A stretch of DNA of 50,158 bases from Lentisphaeria bacterium (GTDB lineage: Bacteria; Verrucomicrobiota; Lentisphaeria; Victivallales; Victivallaceae): positions 1-50,158 of the forward strand of contig JAFVZN010000016.1 of NCBI GenBank assembly GCA_017508135.1, in the 5' to 3' direction. The notes under the pieces were generated by a model that was not told where the DNA came from, ran no database searches, and worked only from the letters and a program-made list of their open reading frames with translations. Below are positions 25,706 to 34,435 of this stretch, piece after piece (the first letter of the stretch is position 1; each line of letters begins with the position of its first letter). Position numbers and translations under genes: made by a program.

Positions 25706-26116
25706 ATGGCTACCACCTGTCCCTATTGCAATGTTGAAGTACGCGAAAGCGATATCGAAGCCGAAGACGGTTGCTGTCCGGAGTGCGGTGCGTCGATCGG
25801 AGCTGTCAGCTCCTTTTTGGATGACCCGGAGGATTCTGACGAATTTGCCGACGATTACGAAGTCGATGTCAACGAGGATGTGTTCAGCGAACTCGATGAC
25901 GATGACAATGACTTTGCCCGCGCCGATCTCGATGATGACAATATCTTCTTTGACGATGATCTGGACAGCGAATTTGCTGATGAAGAATTCGACTTGGATC
26001 TGGATGATGATCTGGATGACGGAGCGTTGGACTTCGTTGATTTTGAAGACGAAGAAGATGATGACAGCGACGATGACAAAAAAAGCAAAGGCGGCAAAAA
26101 CAGCAAACGCCGCTGA
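25706..26116 (+). CDS. Zinc-ribbon protein with long acidic tail
   Basis: 136 residues in three parts. Residues 1-30 hold a ribbon-like Cys pair set (Cys5-x2-Cys8 and Cys24-x2-Cys27, with Cys23 adjacent), probably binding zinc. Residues about 38-122 are extraordinarily acidic, with runs such as LDDDDNDFARADLDDDN and EDEEDDDSDDD. Residues about 123-136 turn basic (KKSKGGKNSKRR). It is monocistronic, with its own promoter, a clean AAAGGAT ribosome site and a strong terminator, so it is probably a well expressed housekeeping protein. I know no named family. An RNA-polymerase or nucleic-acid mimic, or a cation buffer, are guesses only. Confidence 0.8.
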   Translation: MATTCPYCNVEVRESDIEAEDGCCPECGASIGAVSSFLDDPEDSDEFADDYEVDVNEDVFSELDDDDNDFARADLDDDNIFFDDDLDSEFADEEFDLDLDDDLDDGALDFVDFEDEEDDDSDDDKKSKGGKNSKRR

Positions 26117-26136
26117 CATATCGTTCAGTGATCTGC

Positions 26137-26173
26137 AACGCGCATTTTTCATCCGGAAAAGTGCGCGTTTTTT
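26137..26173 (+). terminator. Strong intrinsic terminator
   Basis: AACGCGCA (26137-26144) pairs with TGCGCGTT (26162-26169), continued inward by TTTT/AAAA, loop around CATCCGG, and a T-tract to 26173. Confidence 0.9.
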
Positions 26174-26206
26174 ATGAATCCCCCTCCCGGAAAAAGAGTT
26201 TTTATC

Positions 26207-26848
26207 ATGGCACAACCGATAAGTTATCTGGAAGAAATAAAACGTAAAGCCGTTCACCTTTCATCGCTGTGGATGGTCGCGGTGACCATCGCCCTGCCCC
26301 GATTCGTCCCTTACGGCCGCTGGTACGCCGTTGCCATATTCACCGTCTGCGCGGCAGTCACACTGGTGTCTGAACACGATTACGCCAACGGCGGAAAATA
26401 TCTGGGCAAACTCTACGGCAAACTCTTCGGGAAAATGCTCCGTTCCGAAGTCACCCCCGGACAGTGGATCGTCTCCGGCGGCGCGCCGGTACTCTTTGCC
26501 GCGGTACTGGTGAATTTACTCTTCCCTCCGGCGATCGCGGCGGCATCCCTTGCTGTCATGCTCACCGGCGATGCGGCGGCGGCACTCTGCGGCAGAAAGT
26601 TCGGCAGACACAAGATCGTCAACGGAAAATCTCTCGAAGGCACGTTGAGCTTCGTCGTTGTGGGTTTTCTCTTTCTTTCCATCGTCGGCGCGATCTGCGC
26701 TCAGGGAAAATGGTTCTATCTTGCCGGAGCGGCAGCGACCATTCTGGCAGCGGTCGTGGAGTTGTTCACGGCACAGTTGAAAATCGATGACAACTTCACC
26801 ATTCCCGTCACCGTGGGGGTAATTTTGAGTTCAACGCTGCTCTTCTGA
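26207..26848 (+). CDS. CTP-dependent lipid kinase-like protein (SEC59/VTE5/DGK1 family)
   Basis: 213 residues, polytopic membrane protein. Motifs of the dolichol/phytol kinase and yeast-type diacylglycerol kinase family: LEEIKRKAVHLSS at the start (E..RK..H), TGDAAAALCGRKFGRHKIVNGKSLEGTLSF in the middle, and an acidic VVELFTAQLKIDDNFTIP loop near the end. These use CTP to phosphorylate isoprenoid or lipid alcohols. The start is set at 26207 (MAQPISYLEE), with AAAAAGAG 8 nt upstream; an earlier ATG at 26174 lies against the terminator. Its 3' end overlaps the convergent oppF-like gene by 18 bp. Lipid substrate unknown. Confidence 0.8.
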   Translation: MAQPISYLEEIKRKAVHLSSLWMVAVTIALPRFVPYGRWYAVAIFTVCAAVTLVSEHDYANGGKYLGKLYGKLFGKMLRSEVTPGQWIVSGGAPVLFAAVLVNLLFPPAIAAASLAVMLTGDAAAALCGRKFGRHKIVNGKSLEGTLSFVVVGFLFLSIVGAICAQGKWFYLAGAAATILAAVVELFTAQLKIDDNFTIPVTVGVILSSTLLF

Positions 26849-27820
26849 TCCGGTTTCACACAAAAAACACGCACACCGCCGCTTGCTGTTCCTGACCGGA
26901 AGCAGCTGCGGTTTTTCGTTCCGGCACCTTTCGGTTGCGTGCGGACAGCGGGGATGGAACGGACAGCCGGAGGGAAGTTCTATCTGCGAAACCGCTTCTG
27001 CGGCGACCGGAGATGCGGTTTTCCCCCGTTCCGATGCCGGGGTCAGCAGAGGAATGGCATCTATCAGCATCCGGGTGTACGGATGCAACGGTTCAGCGAC
27101 CAGCTCATGCGCGGGGGCTTCTTCCACGATGTTACCGAGATACATGACCAGTATCCGGTTGGAAATATGTTCAACTACGGCAAGGTCGTGCGCGATGAAC
27201 AAAAAAGCTGTACCGCGTTTCTTTTGAATATCTTCCAGCAGATTGACAATGGATGCCTGCACACTCACGTCCAGCGCGGAAACCGGTTCGTCAGCTACCA
27301 CCAGATCAGGTTCCAGAGCCAGCGCGCGGGCGATACCGATGCGCTGTCGCTGTCCGCCGGAAAACTGGTGCGGATAACGATCCAGAGCCTCCGGCGGCAA
27401 GCCGACCAGCTCCAATAATTCCACCGCCTGCGCCCGACGTTCTTCCGGAGAAAGTTTCCGGTGCAGAGAGATAACTTCATCCAGAGCCGCAAAGACGGTC
27501 ATCCGGGGATTGAGCGAACCGTAGGGGTCCTGAAAGATCATCTGGAACTTCTGCCGCATCTTCCGCAAACGGCTGCCTTTGACCGATGCCATATCCACAC
27601 CGTCCAGGCGTATCGCGCCCCGGCACGGCTCTTCCAGTTTGACCACAGCACGGCCCAGAGTGCTTTTTCCGCACCCGGATTCACCGACCAGACCGACCGT
27701 TTCGCCGCGTTCGATGGTAAACGACACCCCATCGACAGCTTTCAACATCTTTTTTTTGCCCCAAATCCCGCTTTTCACAGGATAATAAACCGCAAGATCC
27801 TCAACTTCAAGAAGTGGCAT
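26831..27820 (-). CDS. Oligopeptide/dipeptide ABC ATPase, OppF/DppF type
   Basis: 329 residues from the ATG at 27820, which has GGAG 9 nt upstream; an ATG at 27835 directly abuts the PP2C stop but lacks a good site. Walker A GESGCGKS at 46-53, signature [15 protein letters not shown] near 153-167, Walker [19 protein letters not shown], and the C-terminal oligopeptide-family domain with [14 protein letters not shown]. It powers peptide import, normally with an OppD/DppD partner. None is adjacent; the only transporter gene near is the DppB-like permease at 22.2 kb. It follows the PP2C phosphatase in one transcript. Confidence 0.92.
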   Translation of the reverse strand: MPLLEVEDLAVYYPVKSGIWGKKKMLKAVDGVSFTIERGETVGLVGESGCGKSTLGRAVVKLEEPCRGAIRLDGVDMASVKGSRLRKMRQKFQMIFQDPYGSLNPRMTVFAALDEVISLHRKLSPEERRAQAVELLELVGLPPEALDRYPHQFSGGQRQRIGIARALALEPDLVVADEPVSALDVSVQASIVNLLEDIQKKRGTAFLFIAHDLAVVEHISNRILVMYLGNIVEEAPAHELVAEPLHPYTRMLIDAIPLLTPASERGKTASPVAAEAVSQIELPSGCPFHPRCPHATERCRNEKPQLLPVRNSKRRCACFLCETGSEEQR

Positions 27821-27835
27821 TATTTTGATCTCCAT

Positions 27836-28603
27836 TTACTTGTATCTGACAGATACGACCGTTACATTGTCCCGTGCGCCGTGCAGCAACGCTTCGCGCA
27901 TCAAATTGGAAGTATATTCGCGCACCCGTGCCGCCGGTTGCGCCAGTACCCGGGAGATAACAGCGTCAGGCGTTTGCCCGGTCAACCCATCCGAGCAGAG
28001 CATATAAACCGCATCGCGTTCAACGTCCAACTGAAAAATATCGATGTCAGGCGCATACCTTGTTCCAAGAGCATTCAACAACAGCCGCGACCGCAGCTCC
28101 TCCTTATCCTGATGATAAAGTGCCGCGATCTCCTCCAGCATCGCTTCGTCCGGCCGGTGATCGCGGGTGATCTGTGTCAGATCCGCCGCCCCGTGCTGCG
28201 GGGAGGAAAATTTATAAAACCGGCTGTCTCCGACATTGGCGACGGTGATTTTATCCTTTCCGAACAAAGCCGCGACCGCCGTACATCCCATCGGACGCTT
28301 CCGTTCCTCCCGATAGTTGCGTTCAAAAAGTTTGCTGTTTACCGCCAACAGCTGCTGGCGGAAGAATACCCCCGCATCAGCAGAAGATACACCTTGCTTC
28401 AAAGCGGCGTGAAACAATTCCCGGCAACAGATCATACTGGCGATCTCGCCTTTGGAATGGCCGCCGATACCATCGGAGACGACCGCAAGTGCCATCTCCC
28501 CGCCGTTCAGGCGGCAGACCAGAAAATGGTCTTCATTGGAACGGCGCAGCAATCCGGTATTGCTCTCACCGGCAAATTCGATAATATCAGCACTCTTTTC
28601 CAT
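27836..28603 (-). CDS. PP2C-family serine/threonine protein phosphatase
   Basis: 255 residues, cytoplasmic. Metal-binding motifs of bacterial PPM/PP2C enzymes are complete: GLLRRSNEDHF with Asp26, VVSDGIGGHS with Asp44, NVGDSRFYKF, CSDGLTG and the final RDNVTVVSVRY. It removes phosphate from Ser/Thr-phosphorylated proteins using Mn2+ or Mg2+. No Hanks-type kinase partner is in the window. The gene abuts the OppF-type gene and is divergent from the MurC-like gene, which raises a link to cell-wall control in other bacteria but proves nothing here. Confidence 0.92.
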   Translation of the reverse strand: MEKSADIIEFAGESNTGLLRRSNEDHFLVCRLNGGEMALAVVSDGIGGHSKGEIASMICCRELFHAALKQGVSSADAGVFFRQQLLAVNSKLFERNYREERKRPMGCTAVAALFGKDKITVANVGDSRFYKFSSPQHGAADLTQITRDHRPDEAMLEEIAALYHQDKEELRSRLLLNALGTRYAPDIDIFQLDVERDAVYMLCSDGLTGQTPDAVISRVLAQPAARVREYTSNLMREALLHGARDNVTVVSVRYK

Positions 28604-28623
28604 AAAATCAGTACAAACAACTA

Positions 28624-28652
28624 TTGAAAATTGAACCTTTGCTTAGTATAGT
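28624..28652 (+). promoter_or_regulatory. Predicted promoter for the MurC-like gene
   Basis: -35 TTGAAA (28624-28629), 17-bp spacer, -10 TATAGT (28647-28652); the gene starts 52 nt downstream of the -10. Confidence 0.7.
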
Positions 28653-28704
28653 ATAAAAAAGGTATAATTTCAAGTTTTTTCACCAACGCGGAGCAAAATA
28701 ATTT

Positions 28705-30093
28705 ATGAAAAATCTGCATTTTGTCGGCATCGGCGGCATCGGGATGAGCGGTCTGGCTGCAGCGGCACGGGATCTCGGACTTGCCGTCTCCGGCAGTGAC
28801 CGGGGAGCAGAACGCCCGGAAAACCGCGCCATCATCGGCGCACTGAAAAATCAGGGGATCGAAATTTATCCGCAGGATGGTTCCCGTTTCGATGTGGAAC
28901 CGCTGCCGGATACACTGATTTACAGTACCGCGATCGAAGAAGACAACCCCGATTTCGTAAAATCAGGCAACCTCCCCCGCCTGCACCGTTCCGGCTTGCT
29001 GCGGCATCTGCTGGAAATATCCGGAAAGCGATCCATAGCCATCACCGGAAGCTGCGGCAAAAGTACCGTATGCTGTTATCTTACCGAAGCACTGGAGAAC
29101 CTCAAACTTGATCCGGCAATGCTCGCAGGAGGGCTGGCAAAAAAGTTCAAAAGCGACGTGTTCGCCGGAAACTATCGCCCCGGCAAGGGCAAACATCTGG
29201 TGTTTGAAGCCGACGAAAGCGATAAAAGTCTGCTCAATTACGGAGCTGATTATGCGATCATCCTCAACATAGGGACCGACCATTACGATAAACAAGAGTT
29301 GTCTGAGATGTTCGGAACCTTCCTCCGCCAGATCCGGCGCGGCGCGGTTCTCACCGCCGAAGTCTATGATGCGGTCAAAAAACAGATCCCGGCAGGATTG
29401 GATATCAGGATCGCCGCAAACGACACCGCTTATAAAGGAGCTGACGGAGCGATAGCAGAATACACATCCTCTCCGGATGGAGCAGTTGTGCGTTTTTCGG
29501 ACGGCAGCGTGATAAAACTGCCGAAACCGGGACGGCACATGGCGATAAACGCACTATGCATAAAACTTATGCTGGAGATGCTTGGCGTAAACTCCGCCGA
29601 TGCCAACGGTGCATTGGAAAAGTTTACCGGAGTGTGGCGGCGGGACGATTTTGCAGGAACCACAGCCGCAGGGGCCAAAGTTTTCGACGATTACGCACAT
29701 AATCCGGAAAAGATACTATCCTGCCTCTCAGGGATGCGGGAACGCTGTACAGGGAAACTGGTCGCAATCTTTCAGCCGCACGGTTACAAGCCGTTTGGTT
29801 TTATGGAAGAACAGCTTTTTGAATATATGGAAAAATTCCTCCGGACTGATGACCGTTTCATATTACTGGAACCGTTTTACGCCGGCGGGACATCAAGTTT
29901 TTCGCCGTCGGCAAAAGATATCCACGCCAAATGGCAGAGCCGATCCGCGAAGCCGGAACGCTTCATCACCCTGCCTGACCGCGAGGCGGTAACAAAGTTT
30001 GTCTATGGCAACACCGGTTCCGGAGACATAGTCACCATCATGGGGGCGCGGGATAATTCGCTGAGCGACTTCGCCGTCCAGCTGTGCAAATAA
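28705..30093 (+). CDS. Mur ligase, MurC-like (UDP-MurNAc:L-Ala ligase type)
   Basis: 462 residues. The N-terminal MurC/Mpl-type Rossmann domain is clear (FVGIGGIGMSGLA, 6-18), then the ATP-binding central domain and C-terminal ligase domain (GVWRRDDF, DDYAHNPEKI, FQPHGY). MurC joins L-alanine to UDP-MurNAc. The P-loop is ITGSCGKST (113-121) where MurC and Mpl normally read GTHGKTTT, and the substrate loop NIGTDHYD keeps the His. It may be the housekeeping MurC with drift or a related amide ligase (Mpl-like). It has its own promoter and no dcw neighbours on this strand, so I leave the symbol empty. Confidence 0.8.
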   Translation: MKNLHFVGIGGIGMSGLAAAARDLGLAVSGSDRGAERPENRAIIGALKNQGIEIYPQDGSRFDVEPLPDTLIYSTAIEEDNPDFVKSGNLPRLHRSGLLRHLLEISGKRSIAITGSCGKSTVCCYLTEALENLKLDPAMLAGGLAKKFKSDVFAGNYRPGKGKHLVFEADESDKSLLNYGADYAIILNIGTDHYDKQELSEMFGTFLRQIRRGAVLTAEVYDAVKKQIPAGLDIRIAANDTAYKGADGAIAEYTSSPDGAVVRFSDGSVIKLPKPGRHMAINALCIKLMLEMLGVNSADANGALEKFTGVWRRDDFAGTTAAGAKVFDDYAHNPEKILSCLSGMRERCTGKLVAIFQPHGYKPFGFMEEQLFEYMEKFLRTDDRFILLEPFYAGGTSSFSPSAKDIHAKWQSRSAKPERFITLPDREAVTKFVYGNTGSGDIVTIMGARDNSLSDFAVQLCK

Positions 30094-30131
30094 CAGCGGG
30101 AACTTCCCTGCAAAAAAGTAAAAAATGTCAC

Positions 30132-30170
30132 AGATATTACAGAAGACCTCTTGTGTCTCTCGTAATCTCT
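30132..30170. repeat. Degenerate copy of a dispersed palindromic repeat
   Basis: Contains AGACCTCTTGTGTCTCTC (30144-30161), which is exactly the reverse complement of 42824-42841 inside the perfect hairpin at 42810-42858. AGATATTA and TAAT on either side also match. The arms here have lost several pairs. It lies in the 226-bp gap between the MurC-like gene and the zinc-ribbon gene. Confidence 0.7.
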
Positions 30171-30251
30171 CGACTGAAATGATATCCGTTGGGAAGGTTC
30201 GCAAGAGCGGCGGGGATCCCGGCTTTATTGCAGATTTTTTTTTCAATGACC

Positions 30252-30280
30252 TTGACATGACAGCAATGTCAACTTATAGT
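30252..30280 (+). promoter_or_regulatory. Promoter with embedded palindrome (zinc-ribbon/AlbA_2/DinG operon)
   Basis: -35 TTGACA (30252-30257, consensus), 17-bp spacer, -10 TATAGT (30275-30280). A perfect inverted repeat, TTGACAT (30252-30258) and ATGTCAA (30266-30272) with a 7-nt centre, covers the -35 and most of the spacer: a likely repressor operator. Confidence 0.75.
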
Positions 30281-30319
30281 ATAGAAAATTCAATATTTCA
30301 ATACAGAAAGGGAGGCCTT

Positions 30320-31027
30320 ATGCCCAGCATCAAAATTTCCGCCTTGCTCAATCTTCAAGCTCTGGATATGCGCCTGCGCGACCTCGAACTCCGCAAAATC
30401 AGTATTCCCAAAGAACTCGATAAGATCCTCGCCCGCAGAGAAGCTCTCAACGCTTCCACTGCCGCCGCCGCTGATAAGGTCAAAAAAGCAGAACTTTCCA
30501 TCAAGGCTTCCGAAGGCGAAATACAGACTCTCAACGCCGAAAATGCCAAACTTCAACAGCAATCCGCTCTTGTCAAGAAAAACAACGAATACCAGGCCAT
30601 GCTCGCCGGTATCGCCAAAAACAAACAGAAAGTCAGCGATATCGAAGAACTTCTCCTGGTAAAGTTCGACGAACTCGAAGAACTCAAAGCCCAAGCCGAC
30701 CGGATCAAACGTACCAACGCCGCCGAACTCCGCGCGGCGCGGCAGGAGTTTGAAGAGCTTCTCAGCTTTTCCAAGACCTGCGATGCCGAAATCGAAAAAC
30801 TCCGCAAAGAACGCCCTGCCCTCCTTGCCGGTATCCCCCCGGAACTGCTTTCCCGCTACGAACGCCTTCTGCGCGGCAAAGATAAGGGTGCGCCCATCGT
30901 CGCTGTCGAAAACGGCTGTTGCGGCAACTGCCACATGAAGGTCACTCTTCAAACCATGAACCAGCTTTCCAAGGGCGAACTGGAAAGTTGCGACAACTGC
31001 CAGCATCTTATTTATGCGGCGGAGTGA
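30320..31027 (+). CDS. Coiled-coil zinc-ribbon protein (DUF164/C4-type)
   Basis: 235 residues. Residues about 15-180 are a long charged coiled coil, and the C terminus holds a four-cysteine ribbon (CCGNCHMKVTLQTM...ESCDNCQHLIY). This is the C4-type zinc-ribbon family (PF02591), widespread, with a proposed nucleic-acid-binding or cell-division-linked role that is not settled. The start at 30320 has GGGAGG directly upstream; an open frame extends back to 30125 but lacks a ribosome site and covers the promoter. It is first of three genes (7-nt gap to the next). Confidence 0.85.
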   Translation: MPSIKISALLNLQALDMRLRDLELRKISIPKELDKILARREALNASTAAAADKVKKAELSIKASEGEIQTLNAENAKLQQQSALVKKNNEYQAMLAGIAKNKQKVSDIEELLLVKFDELEELKAQADRIKRTNAAELRAARQEFEELLSFSKTCDAEIEKLRKERPALLAGIPPELLSRYERLLRGKDKGAPIVAVENGCCGNCHMKVTLQTMNQLSKGELESCDNCQHLIYAAE

Positions 31028-31034
31028 TACGGCA

Positions 31035-32279
31035 ATGGGCGGATTTTTTTCCAACAAAGATTACAGTTTTGAAGAACTGGTTTACCGCGGCGTGGAATCC
31101 GATGAACTGGATTACAAAACGCACATGTCATGGAACTCCATGAGCCGCTCCGCCAAAGGTAAACTGGTGCGCCACCTTATCGCGTTTGCCAACACTCGCG
31201 GCGGTTTCCTCGTCATCGGCGTGGGCGAAGATAAATTCGGCAACCCCAACTGCTGTACCGGCGTTTCCCTGGAAGAAGCGGGAAGTTTCGACCCCTCTGC
31301 GGTCGGAACGTTTATCAACAGTTATGTTGAACCTGCGATCGACTTTACCATCGAACGCCCGGTCGTCCGGGGAAAAAAGTATGTCATCTTTGTCATCCGC
31401 CCGTTTAAAACGCTTCCTCACGTCTGTTCAAATTCCATCGAAGGCGAACTGCAAAGCGGCGTTTTTTACATCCGCACCGTGGAGGCTTCCAGCCGCCCCG
31501 CCCGCCGCGCCCTGGAGATGCAGGAGCTTATCCGCCGCGCCCTGCGTAATGAACGCGAACAACTCGGCAATGTCATCCGTTCCATTTTGAACGAAACGCC
31601 CGCAGCAGCATCTGCCGTTTCACCCGTAAATTCGCTAAGCTGTCTTGATGCCGTGGAAGAGAGCGAACACTACTTCCGCCGCCGCACTGACAGCTTCGCC
31701 CTCCCCCAGATAAAGTTGACCATTTCTCCGGAAAATTACATCCCCGGAACCTATCAGCTGGACAAACTCCGCAGTGCCTTCAAACGTGCGCTGCGCCCGG
31801 ATATCCTCTTTCTCCACGAAAGCGAATCCACCGCGCTCCCCACCCCCGGTTCACTGCGGTACATCTCCACCGATTCCCGCCGGATGTGGCAGCTCTTTGA
31901 CAGCGGATTGTTTTGCTTTTTTACCGTCATCTCCAAGCCGGAGCTGGATTTTTCCGGCATCGTCCGGCTCTGTGCGGTCGCGAGTGACTTTATCGGCAAT
32001 CTTTATTCCGCGCTCAACTGGGAGGAAGAACGGCTCACCGTCCGCTTGGAGATCGTCAATCCGGCAAAGGTCCACCTTTGCAGTAACGGCGAAAAATATT
32101 CCTTTTCACTCACGCCTCCATGCGCGGCTGAGTTCTCCCGCAGTGCGGCGGAACTGGCAAAAAACAAGCCCGCAAACGCCGTCCGGCTCGCCGCCGGAAT
32201 GGGGGAACTGTTCGCCCTCCCGGAGAGTGAACTTCAAAAACTCCCTGCTGACGTGAAAGGTTTTTTGGAGAATTTATGA
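31035..32279 (+). CDS. AlbA_2 (Schlafen-like) domain protein
   Basis: 414 residues. Residues about 8-150 form an AlbA_2/Schlafen-type domain: VESDELDYKTHMSW, then LVRHLIAFANTRGGFLVIGVGED, the hallmark AFANT.GG...GV motif, then VIFVIRPF. These domains bind or cut nucleic acid in several regulators and defence proteins. The C-terminal 250 residues are unassigned. There is no HTH or ATPase domain visible after it, unlike many AlbA_2 regulators. The start is set at 31035, 10 nt after GGAG. It overlaps the next gene, a DinG helicase, by 4 bp, so the two are translated together. Confidence 0.78.
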   Translation: MGGFFSNKDYSFEELVYRGVESDELDYKTHMSWNSMSRSAKGKLVRHLIAFANTRGGFLVIGVGEDKFGNPNCCTGVSLEEAGSFDPSAVGTFINSYVEPAIDFTIERPVVRGKKYVIFVIRPFKTLPHVCSNSIEGELQSGVFYIRTVEASSRPARRALEMQELIRRALRNEREQLGNVIRSILNETPAAASAVSPVNSLSCLDAVEESEHYFRRRTDSFALPQIKLTISPENYIPGTYQLDKLRSAFKRALRPDILFLHESESTALPTPGSLRYISTDSRRMWQLFDSGLFCFFTVISKPELDFSGIVRLCAVASDFIGNLYSALNWEEERLTVRLEIVNPAKVHLCSNGEKYSFSLTPPCAAEFSRSAAELAKNKPANAVRLAAGMGELFALPESELQKLPADVKGFLENL

Positions 32280-34375
32280 TCCGCCCTCCCGATGAACTTT
32301 CCTCCGGCGGCAGCGATACCGGTTTTTCCCCGGATACGCCCGCCGGTCTTGAAGATATCTGCAATTTTTCTCTGGACGAGTTTGAAGTGGACTACACCAC
32401 CTGCTCCGAACCGGAAACAGATCTGCACGGCTCGTGCAGTGGATTTTTCGCCCCCGGCGGCACCCTCTCGCAGCTTGCAAAAATCAACGGCCGCCCCTGT
32501 GAAGAACGTCCGCAGCAGCTTGCCATGGCTCTCGCCATCGCCGATGCGCTGAAAAACAATGAAAACCTCTGTGTCGAAGCCCCCACCGGTATCGGTAAAA
32601 GTTTCGCTTATCTCGTTCCGCTGATATACCGTTCTCTGATCAGCCGCCGCCCGGCTCTGATATCGACAGAAACGATCAATCTGCAGCAGCAGCTTATCGA
32701 AAAAGATTTACCGTTCCTCCGCGAAGCTACCAAAATACCTTTCCGCGCCGCGCTGGCGAAAGGACGGCAGAACTATGTCTGCCGCCGGAGGCTCGCCCTT
32801 CTTTCCGGCGATCAGCGCGATGCCCTGCTTCCCGTACCGTCGCTGGTCATGGATACGGAGAAACTTATCCGCAAACTGGAAAACGGTCTGGACGGCGAGC
32901 GCGGCAGTGCGGGAGATTCCATTGATCCGGCGGTCTGGCAGCTCGTCTGTTCCGAAAGCGGCAACTGTGCCGGAGCGAAATGCGAATTTTACCGGAACTG
33001 TTACTACTTCAAAGCGCGCCGGATGTGGGACGAAGCGGATATCGTCGTTGCCAACCATGCCCTCTTTCTCACAGATCTTGCCATCCGCTCCGGAGGCGGC
33101 GGCGGTGCCTTGCTCCCGGATTACGGAGCCGTCCTCATCGACGAAGCGCACACACTGGAAAACAATGCTGCCGAATATCTCGGTGTCCGGCTTTCTCAGC
33201 CGGGTGTCGTAAGTATGCTCAATAAACTTTTCAACCCGGAACGGATGCGCGGTCTGCTGATGCACCCCGGAAGTAAAATGCCGGAACTCCGGCAGCTCGC
33301 CGCCCATGCCCGGGATGAAGCATACGGCTTCTTCGCCCCTTACACCGACCTTATCCGCCGCAATCAGGAAAGCGCACTGCGGTTGAAAAATATTCCGGAT
33401 GAGTTCCCTGACCGGCTTTCTCCTGCTCTTATCGAACTTGGAAAAAATCTGGACGAAGCCATTGAAGACCTTGACGACAACGCCTTCCGAACCGAATTGG
33501 AGGGCGCACGGGAACGCTGCCGCTCGACAATAGATTCACTCACCGTATTTTCCCGGCGGCAAATGCCCGATGCCGTCTATTATGTGGAGGAAAACAATCA
33601 GGCGACATCGCTTCACGTTTCCCCGCTCAACATTCCGGAACTGCTGCAATCGGTACTCTTCAACAACACGGTTCCGGTCATGCTGTGCAGTGCAACGCTG
33701 ACGGTACGTAACAGTTTTGATTACTTCGTCAGCCGTACCGGTTTTACCGGAGGAAAGATGCTCCGGCTGGATTCTCCATTTTCTCCCGATCAGGCAAAGG
33801 TCATCGTCCCGCGCGAACTGCGCGACCCCAACGATGAAGATTATTTTTCCAGTCTGGTCAAAAATATCCGGAAATATGTCGAACTTACGTCCGGGAAAGC
33901 GTTTGTTCTCTTTACCAGTTATCAGGCAATGCGCTACTGCGCCGAAATGCTGCAGGATGAATTTGAAGAAAAAGGTTGGAGATTGCTGGTCCAGGGCGGT
34001 GAATTGAGCCGGAACCGTATGCTGGAGGAGTTCCGGAACGATATCGATTCCATCCTCTTCGGTACCGACAGCTTCTGGACGGGAGTCGATGTTCCGGGGG
34101 AAAGTTTGAGCATGGTCATCCTTACGCGGCTCCCCTTCGCCTCTCCCGGACATCCGCTTATCGCCGCCCGGCTGGACCGGATAACCGAATCGGGCAAGAG
34201 TTCCTTTGCCCATTACAGCCTTCCCGAAGCGATATTGAAGTTCCGCCAGGGCGCAGGACGGTTGATAAGAAGCCGCACCGACAGCGGATATATCGTCATC
34301 CTTGATCCCCGCATCATCTCCAAAGGTTACGGCAGGGGATTTCTGGAGTCGATTCCATACAATATGGTTTTTTGA
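32276..34375 (+). CDS. DinG/XPD-family Fe-S ATP-dependent helicase
   Basis: 699 residues, superfamily 2. Walker A EAPTGIGKS (101-109), DEAH box at 289-292, and the helicase C domain with FGTDSFWTGVDVPGES and QGAGRLIRSRTDSG. The iron-sulphur cysteines are visible (Cys169 in YVCRRR, then Cys225, Cys231, Cys236 and Cys242 in CSESGNCAGAKCEFYRNC). DinG-type enzymes unwind 5'-tailed DNA, R-loops and G-quadruplexes. The first 75 residues are extra, with several cysteines and low complexity. GGAG lies 8 nt before the ATG, which overlaps the AlbA_2 stop. Chromosomal repair/replication DinG or a defence helicase both remain possible. Confidence 0.92.
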   Translation: MIRPPDELSSGGSDTGFSPDTPAGLEDICNFSLDEFEVDYTTCSEPETDLHGSCSGFFAPGGTLSQLAKINGRPCEERPQQLAMALAIADALKNNENLCVEAPTGIGKSFAYLVPLIYRSLISRRPALISTETINLQQQLIEKDLPFLREATKIPFRAALAKGRQNYVCRRRLALLSGDQRDALLPVPSLVMDTEKLIRKLENGLDGERGSAGDSIDPAVWQLVCSESGNCAGAKCEFYRNCYYFKARRMWDEADIVVANHALFLTDLAIRSGGGGGALLPDYGAVLIDEAHTLENNAAEYLGVRLSQPGVVSMLNKLFNPERMRGLLMHPGSKMPELRQLAAHARDEAYGFFAPYTDLIRRNQESALRLKNIPDEFPDRLSPALIELGKNLDEAIEDLDDNAFRTELEGARERCRSTIDSLTVFSRRQMPDAVYYVEENNQATSLHVSPLNIPELLQSVLFNNTVPVMLCSATLTVRNSFDYFVSRTGFTGGKMLRLDSPFSPDQAKVIVPRELRDPNDEDYFSSLVKNIRKYVELTSGKAFVLFTSYQAMRYCAEMLQDEFEEKGWRLLVQGGELSRNRMLEEFRNDIDSILFGTDSFWTGVDVPGESLSMVILTRLPFASPGHPLIAARLDRITESGKSSFAHYSLPEAILKFRQGAGRLIRSRTDSGYIVILDPRIISKGYGRGFLESIPYNMVF

Positions 34376-34435
34376 TTCATAAATCTGGAATAAATATTTG
34401 CTTTTTTGCCAAAGTCAGGTTATATTTACTCAACT

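Noticed and set aside
25700..26257. 185-residue open frame on the minus strand
   Set aside because: Its repetitive Ile/Val/Phe composition is the mirror of Asp/Glu codons of the acidic protein.
26831..26848. 18-bp overlap of two convergent genes as an error
   Set aside because: Both reading frames end normally with intact family motifs, and short convergent overlaps are common.
30125..30319. N-terminal extension of the zinc-ribbon coiled-coil protein
   Set aside because: The extension covers a consensus promoter and repeat DNA, lacks a ribosome site, and the ATG at 30320 has GGGAGG in front.
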